Shown: positions 33,761 to 45,579 of the stretch, one piece after another
Numbering within the stretch: position 1 is the first letter of the stretch
How the letters are laid out: every line of letters begins with the position of its first letter
Assembly: GCA_020091685.1 (NCBI GenBank)
Contig: CM034592.1
Location: 34,944,350 to 35,008,349, forward strand
DNA length: 64,000 nt
Source: Lutjanus erythropterus
Lineage: Eukaryota; Chordata; Actinopteri; Lutjaniformes; Lutjanidae
Reading direction: 5' to 3'
The notes under the pieces: model-generated
Databases searched by the model: none
Seen by the model: only the letters and a program-made list of their open reading frames with translations
What the model was told of the DNA's origin: nothing
Position numbers and translations under genes: made by a program

Positions 33761-36700
33761 GTCTGCATGCGTACAGGCTGCTGTAATCCGGCAGATGGTT
33801 ATATCTCATCTCATAGAGGCAGGGCTTCACACACAGGGACGAGCAGCCAGCCCTCTAAATACTGCACACATACGAAAGAAAAAAAACAAAAACCTCAAAC
33901 TAAAGCAAAATCACAACAGCTACAGGAAATATTTATAGGCTGCTTTAGTCAAAGGGACTGACTGTGAAAGTCAGCCAATAAGAAATGTAGGAACATACCA
34001 TGGTATAAGGCTTTATGACCGTTCATTTGGCCAGCTCTTACCCACAATAAAGGACACTCAAAAAGTAATAATCACACATTCTAACATATTAAAACTTACA
34101 TATAAAGAGCAGATTGTTATGTTATGAAAATGAGCAAAAACTAAAAGTTTACATTATGAACCAAATAACTTTATAAAGGTTATTTGGTAACTATTTTAAG
34201 AGGTGTTCATAAGACTGTCATGACATTGTCCTAAGCATGTCATGACAACTGTCATGAGCATGAATGAGTCTCTGAGTGTTTATGACTGTTTTTAGTGTCA
34301 TTTGGTGAGTCTTTTTTAATGCAAAGTTGACTTTGTTTGAGATGTTTTTGTCTTTGTTGTGTCTTTGTCAATGTTTTGACATTGGCTGTCATGAGAACAT
34401 TATAACTGTGTTATGAATGAACAGAGAAATGAATTATCAACGAGGGCGACAGATTTTGGACCTGTCATAAAGATGTCATGAAGTATTGTTACACTGCCAA
34501 ATGCTTTTATAACAGCGTCATGATTGATTGCTTTGACTGCAACTAAAGTGGTACATTTTCAGACTTGTCATAAAGTTGTCATGAAGTATTACTGCACTGT
34601 CAAATGGATGATTATGAGAAAAAAAAAAATCCAAAAATGCATCCTTTAAAAGGGGTTCTTGCCTTTTGTAACACATAATTTATTCAAGTTTGATGAATAT
34701 TCGGTAAGACTTTATTTGAATGGGTGGGCATCAGGTTTGTCCTTATGAATGTTTACGACTGTTCTCACTTAATTTTATTTGGTTAATTATATCATTTTTA
34801 ATGCAGATGTCCATCATGTGACCCGCCTCAGTGACAAGTCCAAAATCGACTTAAGTTGAAGTCAAAGGAATTATTCATGACACTGTATTAAAAGTTTACT
34901 TATACTTATGTACTTACATACTTATATAACTTATATACTTACTTATAAGTTTACATTGTTTGACATTGTTTGAAATGACAAGAGACAAGACAACATCACC
35001 TGTTAATGTCTTTGTTATGGTAACTTGACATTATCAGACTTAAAGAAACTGTTAAACTTTATGTCTTGACATTACATTAATCTGGTTGGTTTTGACATAG
35101 GCTGTCATGACACCATTATAACTGTGTCATGAACATTTTTCTTGAGCTCAACTACAGTGATACATTTTGGACTTGTTCTAAAAACAGTTAGTAGGTCATC
35201 CATAATTAAATGTTAAGCGATTAAGTTAATAAGAAACCCTTATTGCAACAATTCATCAAGTCTCACGTTGTGAATGTGAATAAGATGCTCTGCAGCACTT
35301 TTCCAGAAGGTCACAGTCAGAAACTCGGCTGACTGGATGAACTAAAGAGTTAGAAAAAAAAAAAAAACAAGAAAAACACTGGACGAAGATAAATAAGAGT
35401 AACAACCTGGCAAGCCAAAAGGTATTCTTAATATTGGCTTATAATTGATTTATTATGCATCAGTAGGCTAAAGAATGTAATAATTATTAAGAAAGCCATT
35501 GAGTACAATGTATAAACACTTTATAATTTTTAAAGAGTGTAGAACAATCTCCTGGAGACCAAATAAAAAACAACAAAAAACCCCCCTAATAATACGACAT
35601 CAGTTCTGTAAAACATGGTTTCTGGTTTAAGGAGGATTCTTAGGAAAAGGACATCATCAACCGACACATGACAGAACTCGAGCAGTACACTGACTAATCA
35701 CTGTGTTTCATATTTTAGTGTCCTGGTAACCATATTTCACCATATTCCCATCAGCAGAACAGTAACACTTCACAGTCAGTCGGAGCACAGAGGAGCTGGA
35801 GTCTGACATTAGACAAGAGTCCTTGTTTTGGTTCAGTTTTGAAAGAGGAGCAGCACTAATGGTGCATGAAGAGTCGCCTGTAACCGTGTTACATAATCCC
35901 TTTTTATCTGAGGTCACAGTCCATCTTTTAGCTCACGCACTGAGGCTGATATTTGAATTGAATGCATCATATTGATTGCTCTGAGAATTCACTGTCACCA
36001 GGTAAACAAACATCCAGTCCTGACTTATTTCTGCTATCAACACTTGAATGCTACTCAGTACTAAACAAATTATATTGTTGTTTGAATAGAAAATATACAT
36101 ATAAGCACAGAGAATTATAAGAATAGAAAATAAGAATATTGGTTTAAAAAAAAAGTAATATTGCTCCCATGAATTATTGGACAGAATATCTGTATGACAA
36201 TAATAATAATAAAACATAGACAATAATACACAAGGAAAATCAGATACAAAACTGCAGTTAAATTCTTTTTCAGGCGTCTTTTGTAACATTTTATAGAGAT
36301 GCAGCTTTTTTTGCCAGGTGGAAAAAGTCATTTCATCATTTAGTACTCTTAAATCTTCAATCTACCAGTGAGACATTTTGGAGGATGAAGCTCTGATGAT
36401 TTACAAGTTCAATATGAATGTAACTGTGAATTAGATTAATAAGCTCAGGAATATTTCCTTCACTCCAACATGTCAATATTTATTTGTGATATTCTTATTT
36501 GTGTTCCTGTTTTTATCTCTGTATATTTTTTTTATCGTCACTATAAATCACTTCACTTTGTTTCTAAATATACAGATATTTTAATTTATTATTTGCTCAT
36601 TTATTTTGTGATATTTATTTATTGAAAATAGATCTAGATTGCATTATAGACCAGGGTAGTTGTGTCTTGTGCCATCTCTGTGTTGATGTATTTATTTTAA

Positions 36701-37004
36701 TTTATTTTAATTTAATTTAATTTATTTTTTTAAAGTAGTAGAACATAACTGAATAAGTTTACTCAAGTAGACCCACTTAAGTACATTTTTATGTAGTATT
36801 TCCATTTTATTCTACATGTCACATTTACTAAACTACATTTCAGGTGGCAAATATTATACTTTTTACATTTGATAGCTGCAATGGAGACGGTGAAGTTTTA
36901 TATTTTTATATATTTCTGTTTGGCTGCCTCTGACTATCTGATGCTGTCGACTGTATATGATGGATTTGCTAACTGTAAAGTTATTGATAGACTACAGTAT
37001 GTAT
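33761..37004. other. Intergenic stretch with CATGACA-type repeat blocks
   Basis: 34160-34640 and 34700-35190 share words such as TCATGACA, CATTATAACTGTG, TCATGAACA and GGACTTGTCATAAAG. They look like two copies or halves of an old dispersed element. 35410-35560 has palindromic TTATAAT words similar to those in ppm1j intron 5. 35580-37000 is AT-rich with no gene recognised. Confidence 0.5.
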
Positions 37005-37390
37005 TAGGGCTGGGTATTGGTACTCAATACCTTTGAAGTATAGATTATCAATATTAAGGTACAAGTAGTATTGAAACTTCTCCAGTCAAACAATACCTGC
37101 ATGCAATTCTTTCTATACCCAAATCTGGAAAAAAAAAAGACTATTTGTATGTTTTTTTTTCTTCACAGTCGATCACCGCAAACGTTGTTTGATTTAATGA
37201 GACGTCTGATTGGCCCACTACCACAGCAGCCAGAACCAATACAGTCTGTAGTAGGTGAAGTTGAGTGTGGTGTGTTTGACAGAACTGACTGTTTTAACAA
37301 AAAAGGTATCAAATGAAGTACTCTGTGTTGGTATCACTTTACGTGTACTGACACTGGTATCACAGTCCTACTATGCAGACACCCACCAAA
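37005..37390 (+). repeat. Dispersed repeat with TAGGGCTGGGTATTGG end
   Basis: The start TTAGGGCTGGGTATTGGTAC is the inverse-type end of a family whose other end, GATACCCATCCCTAGT, is seen at 54055-54069. The body contains repeated GGTATCAC/GGTACTC words. The right boundary is uncertain and there is no coding capacity. Confidence 0.4.
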
Positions 37391-37468
37391 CTGACTGCAC
37401 CTCTGACAATTTTACTCTGATTGGTTGGCACCTGACGCCAGCCTTACTATACATGTGAGCTGTCAATA

Positions 37469-37710
37469 GACCTTCTCCATTGCAGCAGTATTAAAACGAA
37501 ATAGTAGGCTGAACACAGGTGTTACTAATTGTACTAATTAAAGTCCTGTTTCATCTCGTGTAGCAGAGTCTTTCCAGTGAGCCTGCATGCACAGCAGCAC
37601 TCTGACTGTTTGATCTGAACATAACAGAACCTTAATCAGTATCACTGGTGACCTGCACCTGCGTTTAACCTGTTATTTCATGTCAAAATAGCTGCAGTGA
37701 AGAAGCTTTT
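37469..37710. repeat. MITE-like element, family M2, copy 2
   Basis: Left end GACCTTCTCCATTGCAGCAG and right end GCTGCAGTGAAGAAGCTTT are diverged versions of the M2 inverted repeats. The interior shares GTGTTACTAATTGTACTAAT, CAGCAGCACTCTGACTGTTT, ATCAGTATCACTGGTGACC and ATGTCAAAATAG with the other copies. Confidence 0.6.
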
Positions 37711-37974
37711 TTTTTTTTTTACCTGCCCTGAAGAAGACTGTGAGTTGAAACATATGTTTAATGTTGAACATATAGGCGTTAAACCAACTTTGTTTTTTTT
37801 TTTTTGTTTTTTACTTATTGATCACCTTCCTTTCTTCTTTTTTGGTGTCATGATCTGTCCTTGGCTTCACAGAGCACCTGCTTTCCTCAGACTGGCATTT
37901 GTTTCATCTATAGCTACTTGAACTTTATTTGAGTATTTTCATGTTATTTTGCCTTATAATTCAGAATGAAAGCA

Positions 37975-38178
37975 ACTACAGGGAGTTCTTAACTGCTTAT
38001 CAAACCGTCTTCATTTATAATTGATGCCTCTGTGTGACCTACATTAGCAAACGAGACCAACCAGGAGAAGATCAGGTTTTTCTATGTAGTTGCTCTTAAT
38101 GCCTGGGACGGGGTTGGATTCTCTGTGAAATCAGGTGAAACAAATCTGTGTTTACATTTCTCAAAGTGAAGTTACAGT
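37975..38178 (+). repeat. Dispersed repeat X, copy 2
   Basis: Partner of 2175-2377, same orientation and same order of words, starting ACTACAGGGAGTT and including TCTCTGTGAAATCAG. Confidence 0.6.
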
Positions 38179-40727
38179 GAATACTATGTTAGCTTGTTTA
38201 AAATAATACTTTGATTTAGATCATTTTAGTTTTGACAATATATTTAGTGGTCATTATGATGGAAACACCACTTTGTGCCCAGGGGCCTCCAGAATCAACA
38301 AAATATGAGAGTTCCTTGAAAGAGCTTTGAGTATTGTACTTTTTACTTCAATACATTATTTGACAGTTGTTGTTACTTGTCACGTTGAAGATTTTACACC
38401 CAAAATTTAGGATGAACCTATGAAATATAGAGCATTTGTTTATTTTGCTAATAATGCTTAATAGTACTGTGACTTTCAGGAGAATTCAGGTACTACTTTT
38501 ACTTTACCCTAGTGATTTTAAATACAAAGCTTATTTTGAGTTCATGGATAACAGTGTATTGTAAATGATCCAATGACTGGTTAACCTTTATTAAGCGGCT
38601 GTTTAAAAAGTAGTACTAGGACTTGAACTAAGGTAACCCACTTTCCTACATCTTCCATCTTTTTGAAAACAGCGTTTTGTAGTTTGCATGTTCTTCGGAT
38701 CACTTTGTTGTTTTATCACCATGAAACAAAGTGAAGTAAAGTAGAAAGTGATGACGTTTGTGCAAAGTTTTAATGACACAGAGATGTTTGCACCTGAGTT
38801 TGTTCTCCAGTAGATGGAGCCAAAGTTCCACCAGATGAGGAGCAGTTTGAAAACAGTGGAGCTGCAGAGGAGGAACATATGGACCATCATGTTTACTGAG
38901 GGTTTAAACAGATGAATGTTTTGTCTGTCTTACATGTTATAACAGGCACACGGTAAATCTATGGCTCAGTGGGACGCACACACGTCTCTGTAGCTTAAAG
39001 CATTTGCTGTTTATCATCCATTTATTGATGATTTTTTGTAACAGCAGCTGTTTTATTTCTAACTGTCTGCACCACCACATGCTGACATGTGATAAAAGGA
39101 AATTAAATGATTTCCTTTGCCTTAAAGGATGGATTTGAAAAAGACCTTTTATTTTCCCTCGCAAAGATGAAGCACTCTCAACATGCAGCAGCAGTGGATG
39201 AAGATTTAATCTCGCTCCTGATGAATGACCCACTACTTCTCTGTCAGAGGCTGCTGAGGCAGACTGCCCTGAATCTGAGGGAAACAGTGTAGAAGAAGAG
39301 TGCAGAGGATCTCTGGTGAGGACTCACCCAGTCATCTGATATGCAGATCATCAGGAGAGAAAACAAGACAAAATAAAAAGAGACACTCCATATTTTATTG
39401 TCTGACAGTACAAAATAAATGCACCGCAGTCAACACTGCCAAAAAACTGTATTTTGACAAGGTTTTCATGTTGTCTCAGATTTTGTTTTGAATCTGGTGC
39501 CGGTTCAAAGGTACCGCAGACACCCCGCGAACACTCACAACAGCTGTGCAACCTTTTTATTTTAAATTATAAACCAACTAAGTGGTGTAAAGTGTTTGAG
39601 TACAATTTGGAGCTACTTGCATTTTATTTCAAGGTCCGGTGTGTAAGATTCAGGGGGATTTGCTGGCAGAATATGGCAGTTATGGAATGTAATATTAATA
39701 AATACAATAAATCAATAAAACCAGTGGTCCTCAACCTTTTTGGCTTGTGATCAATGTCTTAATAATAATGACAGATCATCAAAAAACTTCCCCAACCCAT
39801 GTCTGTCTGATGTCAGAGTGGGGGATGTTATACAATGACAATGTCTATATCTTTCCATAACAGACGATTTGACATTCACACCCACTTGACACCAGGATTA
39901 GTCAGCTGTGCACGGTGAGAAAGTAACCAGGGTGTGAACTTTGTTCTCTAGTTCTGTTTTTTTTTTTCCATTCTTCACACTTCATTTCTATCACGTTTCC
40001 TGTAAACAACAGAGTCCAACATGCCTTCCAGGAAAGACTGTCTAAAAATGTTAAAGACCCTCCTCCTGTAAAAATCATGTGGTGTTTTTCATGTGTAAAC
40101 ATCATGTTTGAGCATTTCTTGCTTTGAAACTGCAGTCTCAAAAAAACAAACAAAAAACCCCCCAAAAAACCCAAAAAACATAACATAACATAAACCTAAG
40201 GAACCAATCCCATTGATCAAGGGGGTGGCGCCTTACATATAATTAATGGCAATGCCCGGCCCACAGGAGAATCTGTATGTACTTAGTTACTATGATTAGT
40301 TAAGAAAACACAGGAGAAGTGAGGTGCAGCTCTTCAGGGGTACAGGGGTGGGTATTAGGGTGTTGGGGATGTGTGGAGAGGGTGGGGACAATTTGCATAT
40401 TCATAAATCCTTGAGTATAAAATGAAGGCAGGGTGTAGAGCTGTTAAAAAAACAGGGTGTTTGAACTTATTTTGCAAAAGGAAACACAGACACAATTCAT
40501 GTCTTCTTGCAGAACATTTTATATTGTTTAAAACATGACTGGAGGTGGACTTTAAAACATTATCACCCTTGTTCTGCTGTGAGTGTGGCAGTTTGGAGCA
40601 GCTAAAAACACTTTGGATTTCTGACGTGGTCAGACAACACACTGTACAAACTAGTTCTTTCCTACCCCGAGCCTTGCTGCATATGAAGTAGGAGGGTAAA
40701 CGCGGGCGACACTACACAGTGATCCTA
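38179..40727. other. Intergenic stretch, no gene recognised
   Basis: No supported exon. 38640-38900 and 39080-39300 are of moderate complexity and open in places but lack splice context or motifs. 39637-39665 (AGGTCCGGTGTGTAAGATTC) resembles the start of a common fish repeat. 40138-40190 is low-complexity A/C. Confidence 0.4.
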
Positions 40728-40830
40728 ATTAAGAGTGTTTGCAGTGAGTCAACATGCACAGTAGCAGCACCCTGACTCTGTTTGACCTGAATGGATCAGA
40801 GCCTTAATTAGTATCAAACAGCTATTTAAA
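40728..40830 (+). repeat. Family M2 fragment
   Basis: Shares AATTAAGAGTGTTTGCAGTG, CAACATGCACAGTAGCAGCA, CTGACTCTGTTTGACCTGAA and CCTTAATTAGTATCA with the interior of M2 copies but has no terminal repeats. Confidence 0.5.
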
Positions 40831-40906
40831 TGAAACAATTTGAGAAGTTTAGAGGGAGAACTGCTCTTCGGTGAACTGCTAACAACTTACCCGAAACGTG
40901 ACAACA

Positions 40907-41124
40907 GACCTTTTTCACAGCAATCATGTTGAAGTATCAGGTTAAACACAAGTGTTAATAATGATGCTAATTAATGTTCTGTTCCACTCAGGTCAAACAG
41001 AGTCAGAGAGCTGCTGTTATGCATGTTACCTCTGCTACCCTAATGGAGCCTTAATTAATATCATTGGTAACACCTGTGTTTATGGTAATATACCACGTCA
41101 ATATGGCTGTCGTGAAAAAAAAAT
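40907..41124. repeat. MITE-like element, family M2, copy 3
   Basis: Left end GACCTTTTTCACAGCAATCA and right end ATGGCTGTCGTGAAAAAAAA are inverted with a few mismatches. The interior includes GTGTTAATAATGATGCTAAT, GGTCAAACAGAGTCAG, GGAGCCTTAATTAATATCAT and TGGTAACACCTGTGTTTA. A plus-strand open frame across it is just repeat sequence. Confidence 0.65.
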
Positions 41125-41595
41125 CTACTGTCATGTTTTTGATGAGTTGTTAGCAGAAGAATCTACAGGTTTTGCAGGTCCTCTTCCACGAAGGCCATCA
41201 TGTCGAACTGCCATGATTACAGATATCTTAAGGGTTATATTACGCCATAATGATATTTTAAGTGTAAAATTGGGATTTGAGCCCATGATCTTGTAAGAGG
41301 TTATCTGTGTCTCCTGTGAGAAGGCGAGGACTAGATTATTGTGAGGGATCAAGCCACTGGTTTGAATAATGAGTAATGTTTGAGTAAACATGGTGAGGAT
41401 ATGTAAGGCCTTTTTAGACAGCCTTTAAGTAGGATTTTAAATGCAAGAGGTTTACTTGAAATTGTGTTTTTACATTGTTGTGTTGGTACTTTTACTTATG
41501 AAGCTGAATACTCTCACAACAACAAAATTAATGTTCTCCTTCTGTCTTTGAATCAGTCAGAAAACATATAATATGTCCGAACCACTGCCAATATA

Positions 41596-42660
41596 CACTG
41601 CCTGGCCAAAAAAAACAAAAACAAAACAAAAACACACTAATATTTAATTTGACCACCTTTAGCTTTGATTACAGCATGAATTCGCCATGGCATCGTTTTG
41701 ATACGCTTATGTAATGTCACAACATTTACTTCAGTCTGGAGTTGCATTAATTTTTCAAGATCTTGTAGTGATGATGGGAAAGTCTTCTCCAGCACATCCT
41801 GAAGATTCTCAGTGGGGTTAAAGTCTGGACTCTGTGGTGGACAATCCATGTGTAAAAATGATGTCTCATACTCTCTGAACCTCTCTTTCACAATTTAACC
41901 CAGATGAATCCTGGCATTGTCATCTTGGAATATGCCCGTGCCTTCAGGGAGTTAAAAACCATTGATAGAAAAACCTGCTCATTCAGTATATTCATGTAGT
42001 GAGCTGACCTCATTTTTTGGTTTCTGAACCTCGACTTGAGCAACTGAAGCAACCCCAGATCATAACGCTGCCCCCGCAGGCTTGTACGGTAGGCACTAGG
42101 CATAATGGGTGCATCACTTCATCCACTTCTCTTCTTACCCTGATGCCCCCATCCGGGTACCACACAACCTTTTTCCATTGCTCCAGAGTCCAATCTTTAT
42201 GCTCTCTAGCAAACTGAAGCCTTTTTTTCGATTAGCCTCACTGATATGTGGTTTTCTTAAGGCTACACAGCTGTTTAGTCCCAATCCCTTCAGTTCTCTT
42301 CACACTGTGCATGTAGAAATGCTCTTACTTTCACGAGCCGTGAGTTCTACTGTTGATTTTTTATGATTTGATTTCACCAAACATTTAAGTGATGAACCCA
42401 ATCTTAGTAGTTTTCATCAGTCTAAGTTGTTTTCTTTGCTTGATGCAGGTCAATAATTTGACCTTTCTGAAACAGAGTAACATCTTTTCCACGACCACAG
42501 GATATGTCTTCTGACATGGTTGTTTAAGAAATGAGAAGCTCCTCACTTCATCAGTTGGGGTTAAATAACTTGTTTCCAGCTGAAACATATTAATCACTGC
42601 AGTAATGATCCAATGGAAGGCTCTTACCTGTTTGCTTAGTTTTTTTTTGGCCAGGCAGTG
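41596..42660 (-). mobile_element. Tc1/mariner transposon with intact ends and decayed transposase
   Basis: Inverted ends CACTGCCTGGCCAAAAAAAA at 41596 and its inverse ending at 42660 are each flanked by TA (41594-41595 and 42661-42662), the Tc1 target duplication. The 1065-bp length is slightly short for a full element. On the minus strand are transposase remnants: FQDDNARIHLG with a TAA just after it (41894-41892), then PPQSPDFNPTEN and a C-terminus ending in a stop at 41637. Thirty-six positions separate the catalytic D and E, matching the DD36E subgroup. Upstream parts are broken by stops and frameshifts, so it is non-autonomous now. Confidence 0.85.
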
Positions 42661-42949
42661 TATTTTTGAGCACTTTCTCAAATACAGTAGGTAAAATGGA
42701 AGTTGAGAAAAGGAGAACATTATTAATAAAAGGTACATTTTTCTCATCTTGGTGGCAGATTTATTCACTTTTGCCAAAGTTGAATGTAAGACCTATAAGA
42801 CACTATACGTTCTATATGGTAATTTTTGCAGGGTAACACTGACTGCTTTGGTTATGCTGTGTTCTTGTTTGTTGATGCTGTCAGTACTCTCACTGTTCGG
42901 CCTAAATTGAGTTCATATATTCTGACTTTGTGTGGACATTATTTCTCTC

Positions 42950-43450
42950 TCTGTTGCTACAGCTCCCCTCTGGTATCTGAGCGAGTTGGTGAAGTTGGAA
43001 ACTCCATTAGGGCGGGCCCCTGATGAAAACCCCTTAATGGCTCTGCAATCTGGATTGAGGTCGGGGGAAAGACCTGGCAGTGCAACCGCACACAAAGCCA
43101 TAAAGCCTGATGTAGCAGCCTCTCATCGAGCATCTGCGGCGGAGGAAGAATAACTGTCCCGGTGTCTGCAGACCTGTTGAATTAAAGGGGGCATTAACTG
43201 CTGCTTCCTCTGCATTATTGATGGCCAGCTCCATTCCCGAGGCCATTATGCCTCCTATTTTTCCTCTTGCAATTTTCTGGTAGACGTCCCACTGTCTTCA
43301 AACACACTTCCGTGGTGAAGGCGAGTGAGGGTTCAGGCAGAGGGCTCGCGCTCCTCCCTGCAGGGTGCTGTTATTTTAAGCTGAACCGCAACAATCAATG
43401 CTGGACCATGGAGCCCCCACAACTCCTGTTCTCCCCGAGAGAAGTGAGAG
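42950..43450. promoter_or_regulatory. High-complexity block, candidate conserved non-coding element
   Basis: Non-repetitive sequence between a Tc1 element and an inverted-repeat element. It includes homeodomain and AT-hook-like words (TTGAATTAAAGGGGGCATTA, CTGCATTATTGATGGCC) in a GC-balanced context. Open frames overlap on both strands without family signatures or splice sites. The enhancer-like role is inference. Confidence 0.25.
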
Positions 43451-43502
43451 TAATCACAGGACGACAAGCAGGGCATGATGAGCCTCATGCAAGGTGCCAC
43501 CC

Positions 43503-44305
43503 ACACTCCCAGAAAGAAGGGTTCTCAAAGGGTTCTCTCTGGAGGGCTGAGGTTCTACACACCCTTTTTGCAAGAAGGGTTCTTTGTGAAGTTAAGGGTT
43601 CTATTCAGAGCCATTTTCATCCAAAGAAACCTTTTTAGACAAAAGAGTTTGGCAAGGGTTTTTGTATCATCAACTGGTTCTCAGTAGAACACCCCAGTGT
43701 GTTCCAGATAAAACCCCTGAAATATAAAAAGGTTCTCAGTAGAAAGGGTTAGGGTTAGGTACATTCTAGATAAAACCATTGGAACATAAAAATGTTCTTG
43801 GTAGAATCCCCCAGATAAAACCCTTGGAATATAACAAGGCTCTCAGTAGAACCCTCACAGTGTGTTCTAGATTAAACCCTTGGAACACAAAAGGTTCTTG
43901 GTAGAATCCCCTCACTGTGTGCTAGATAAAACCTTTGTTATATAAAAAAGATCTCAGCAGAACCCCCTGAGTGGGTTCTGGATAAAACTCTCAGAATATA
44001 GTAAGGTTCTCTGTAGAACTCTGTAAGTGTGCTCAAAATGAAAACATTGGAATACAAAGAGGTTCTTGGTAGAACCTTCCTAGGTGGGTTCTTGTCGGCA
44101 CCCTTAGAAGGTGGAAAGGTTCTGGATAGAACCTCAAGAAAGGGCTCTGGGTGGAACCATTCTCACTTGGTTCTTGGTAGATAGGTAGGTGATTCCAAGT
44201 GGAACTTTTATAAAAGATTCTAACAGGAACCAAAAAGCTTCTCCTATGGGTGGAAGCTGAAGAATTCTTTATGGTTCTATTTAGAACCTTTTTTTCTAAG
44301 AGTGT
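43503..44305. repeat. Inverted-repeat element containing a 56-bp minisatellite
   Basis: The left end ACACTCCCAGAAAGAAGGGT is matched by the inverse of the right end, which reads ACACTCTTAGAAAAAAAGGT on the other strand. The interior, about 43670-44110, is a degenerate tandem array with a unit of about 56 bases. The core TTCTNNGTAGAAYCC recurs near 43676, 43732, 43793, 43839, 43892, 43947, 44006 and 44061, alternating with GATAAAACCCTTGGAA. Both motifs GGTTCT and AGAACC recur, so the unit itself is partly palindromic. Minus-strand reading across it is open but repeat-derived. Confidence 0.75.
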
Positions 44306-44978
44306 ACAGTAACAAGACCTGCTCAGGCAGTGAGGTTTCTCAGTGAGGTGCCGGATCACATGACGCCTCAGACACACACAGCAGACGTGTGTTTCTGAGT
44401 GTTCCTCGTTCCTCGGCGGCTGTGTGACCTCAAAGAGACAGAACCTGAGAGTTTTATTAGATTCTGATGCCGAATGCTCAGTAACCGGGATTACCTCATG
44501 ACTCACCTCAGCTGCCACCTACAGTACATTTGTTGTGCAGCTCTCACACCGCTGACTTTATCTGCTCGCACACAGCTTGAGACACCTTACCTCACGCCTG
44601 ACCTCATCCTGTCACATGATTTAATGAGCAGAGCTGTGTCACAAACCACGGTGTCAGGGGGATGACAGGAGAGGTCTATACAATGCACTAAAGATTAATG
44701 AGGTCATCTCCTCTGTCAGTGTGTGTGCGTGTGAGACGGAGCGAGAGGAAGAAGGAAACTTGATGACTTTGGGAATCAAATCATAAATTGCGCAAACAGA
44801 ATCAAAATAACAGCTTCTCTATTCACAAGCAATCATGAAGTGATGTGAAGCTCGGCTCTGCTCTACATATCTGCTTTGAGTTTTATAGCTCAGGCCAGTC
44901 GATGATAATAGCCTGACATTTTTTGTATGCAGTCCCCTGGGATTTGTGCATTCTGCCCTTTGAATCCACTCGCATGTC

Positions 44979-45010
<32 letters not shown>

Positions 45011-45119
45011 GTGTGGGTGTGTGTGCGTGTTTACGGTGCTGTCTATGAGGTAGATGGCCTTGGCTTTATGATGATAACACTCTCTGAGGGTGTCCAAAAT
45101 CAATCAAATCCAAACCTAA
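44306..45119. other. Intergenic stretch with GT microsatellite
   Basis: 44310-44700 is GC-balanced and unique-looking with no exon. 44978-45037 is an interrupted (GT)n tract that makes spurious open frames on both strands. Confidence 0.6.
44978..45037. repeat. (GT)n microsatellite, interrupted
   Basis: About 28 GT units with C and G interruptions in the distal half. Confidence 0.9.
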
Positions 45120-45335
45120 ATGCTCGCCTCTCGTCTCCACAGGCTATTTCAAAGGTTGGTATTGATTATTCCACACATTCCAGCCTTTCGAAGGGGGAAA
45201 GAGACTGCTTGAGAAATGGAGAGATGATAATGCAATTACTGGGGGGAAGCCTTTGTAGGCCGGCCAGTAATGCTCAAGGAGAGCGGAAGCTGAATGTCAG
45301 AGACAAACAGTCGTATTATCATAACCTCGGTGAGT
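45120..45335. promoter_or_regulatory. Compact unique block, candidate conserved non-coding element
   Basis: High-complexity sequence with sharp contrast to the flanking repeat and AT-rich DNA. It contains GATAATGCAATTACT (homeodomain type) and CACATTCCAGCC (a TEAD-type GGAATG on the other strand). It happens to be bounded by TCTCCACAG and GTGAGTAG, so an exon was considered, but the enclosed frame has no known domain. Confidence 0.3.
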
Positions 45336-45579
45336 AGACAGGAGCCTAATGCATGTTGAAACATGCAAGTCCTTCTCAGTGGGGGACTACACACAAATTA
45401 TCATTAGCGGAGGAAAGTAGGTCATTTTTAAATGTTGCTACTTCTTGCTTTTTTTGCAGAGGAAGGTCTTATACTTATTTTTTCTTGCCCCATATTTCTA
45501 TTTTATTTATTTATTTTTATATTTGTAAATATTTAAGATCAAAATATGGTTTCGATGTGCACCACTGAGGTGTGCTTTG

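Noticed and set aside
40952-41296. Plus-strand open frame of 114 codons
   Set aside because: It is built from an M2 inverted-repeat element and flanking sequence.
44033-44518. Minus-strand open frame of 161 codons
   Set aside because: It is translated minisatellite; the peptide repeats follow the 56-bp unit and there is no start or domain evidence.
45120-45335. A coding exon between TCTCCACAG and GTGAGTAG
   Set aside because: The open frame through it has no recognisable domain and no partner exons were found; kept only as a candidate regulatory or non-coding block.
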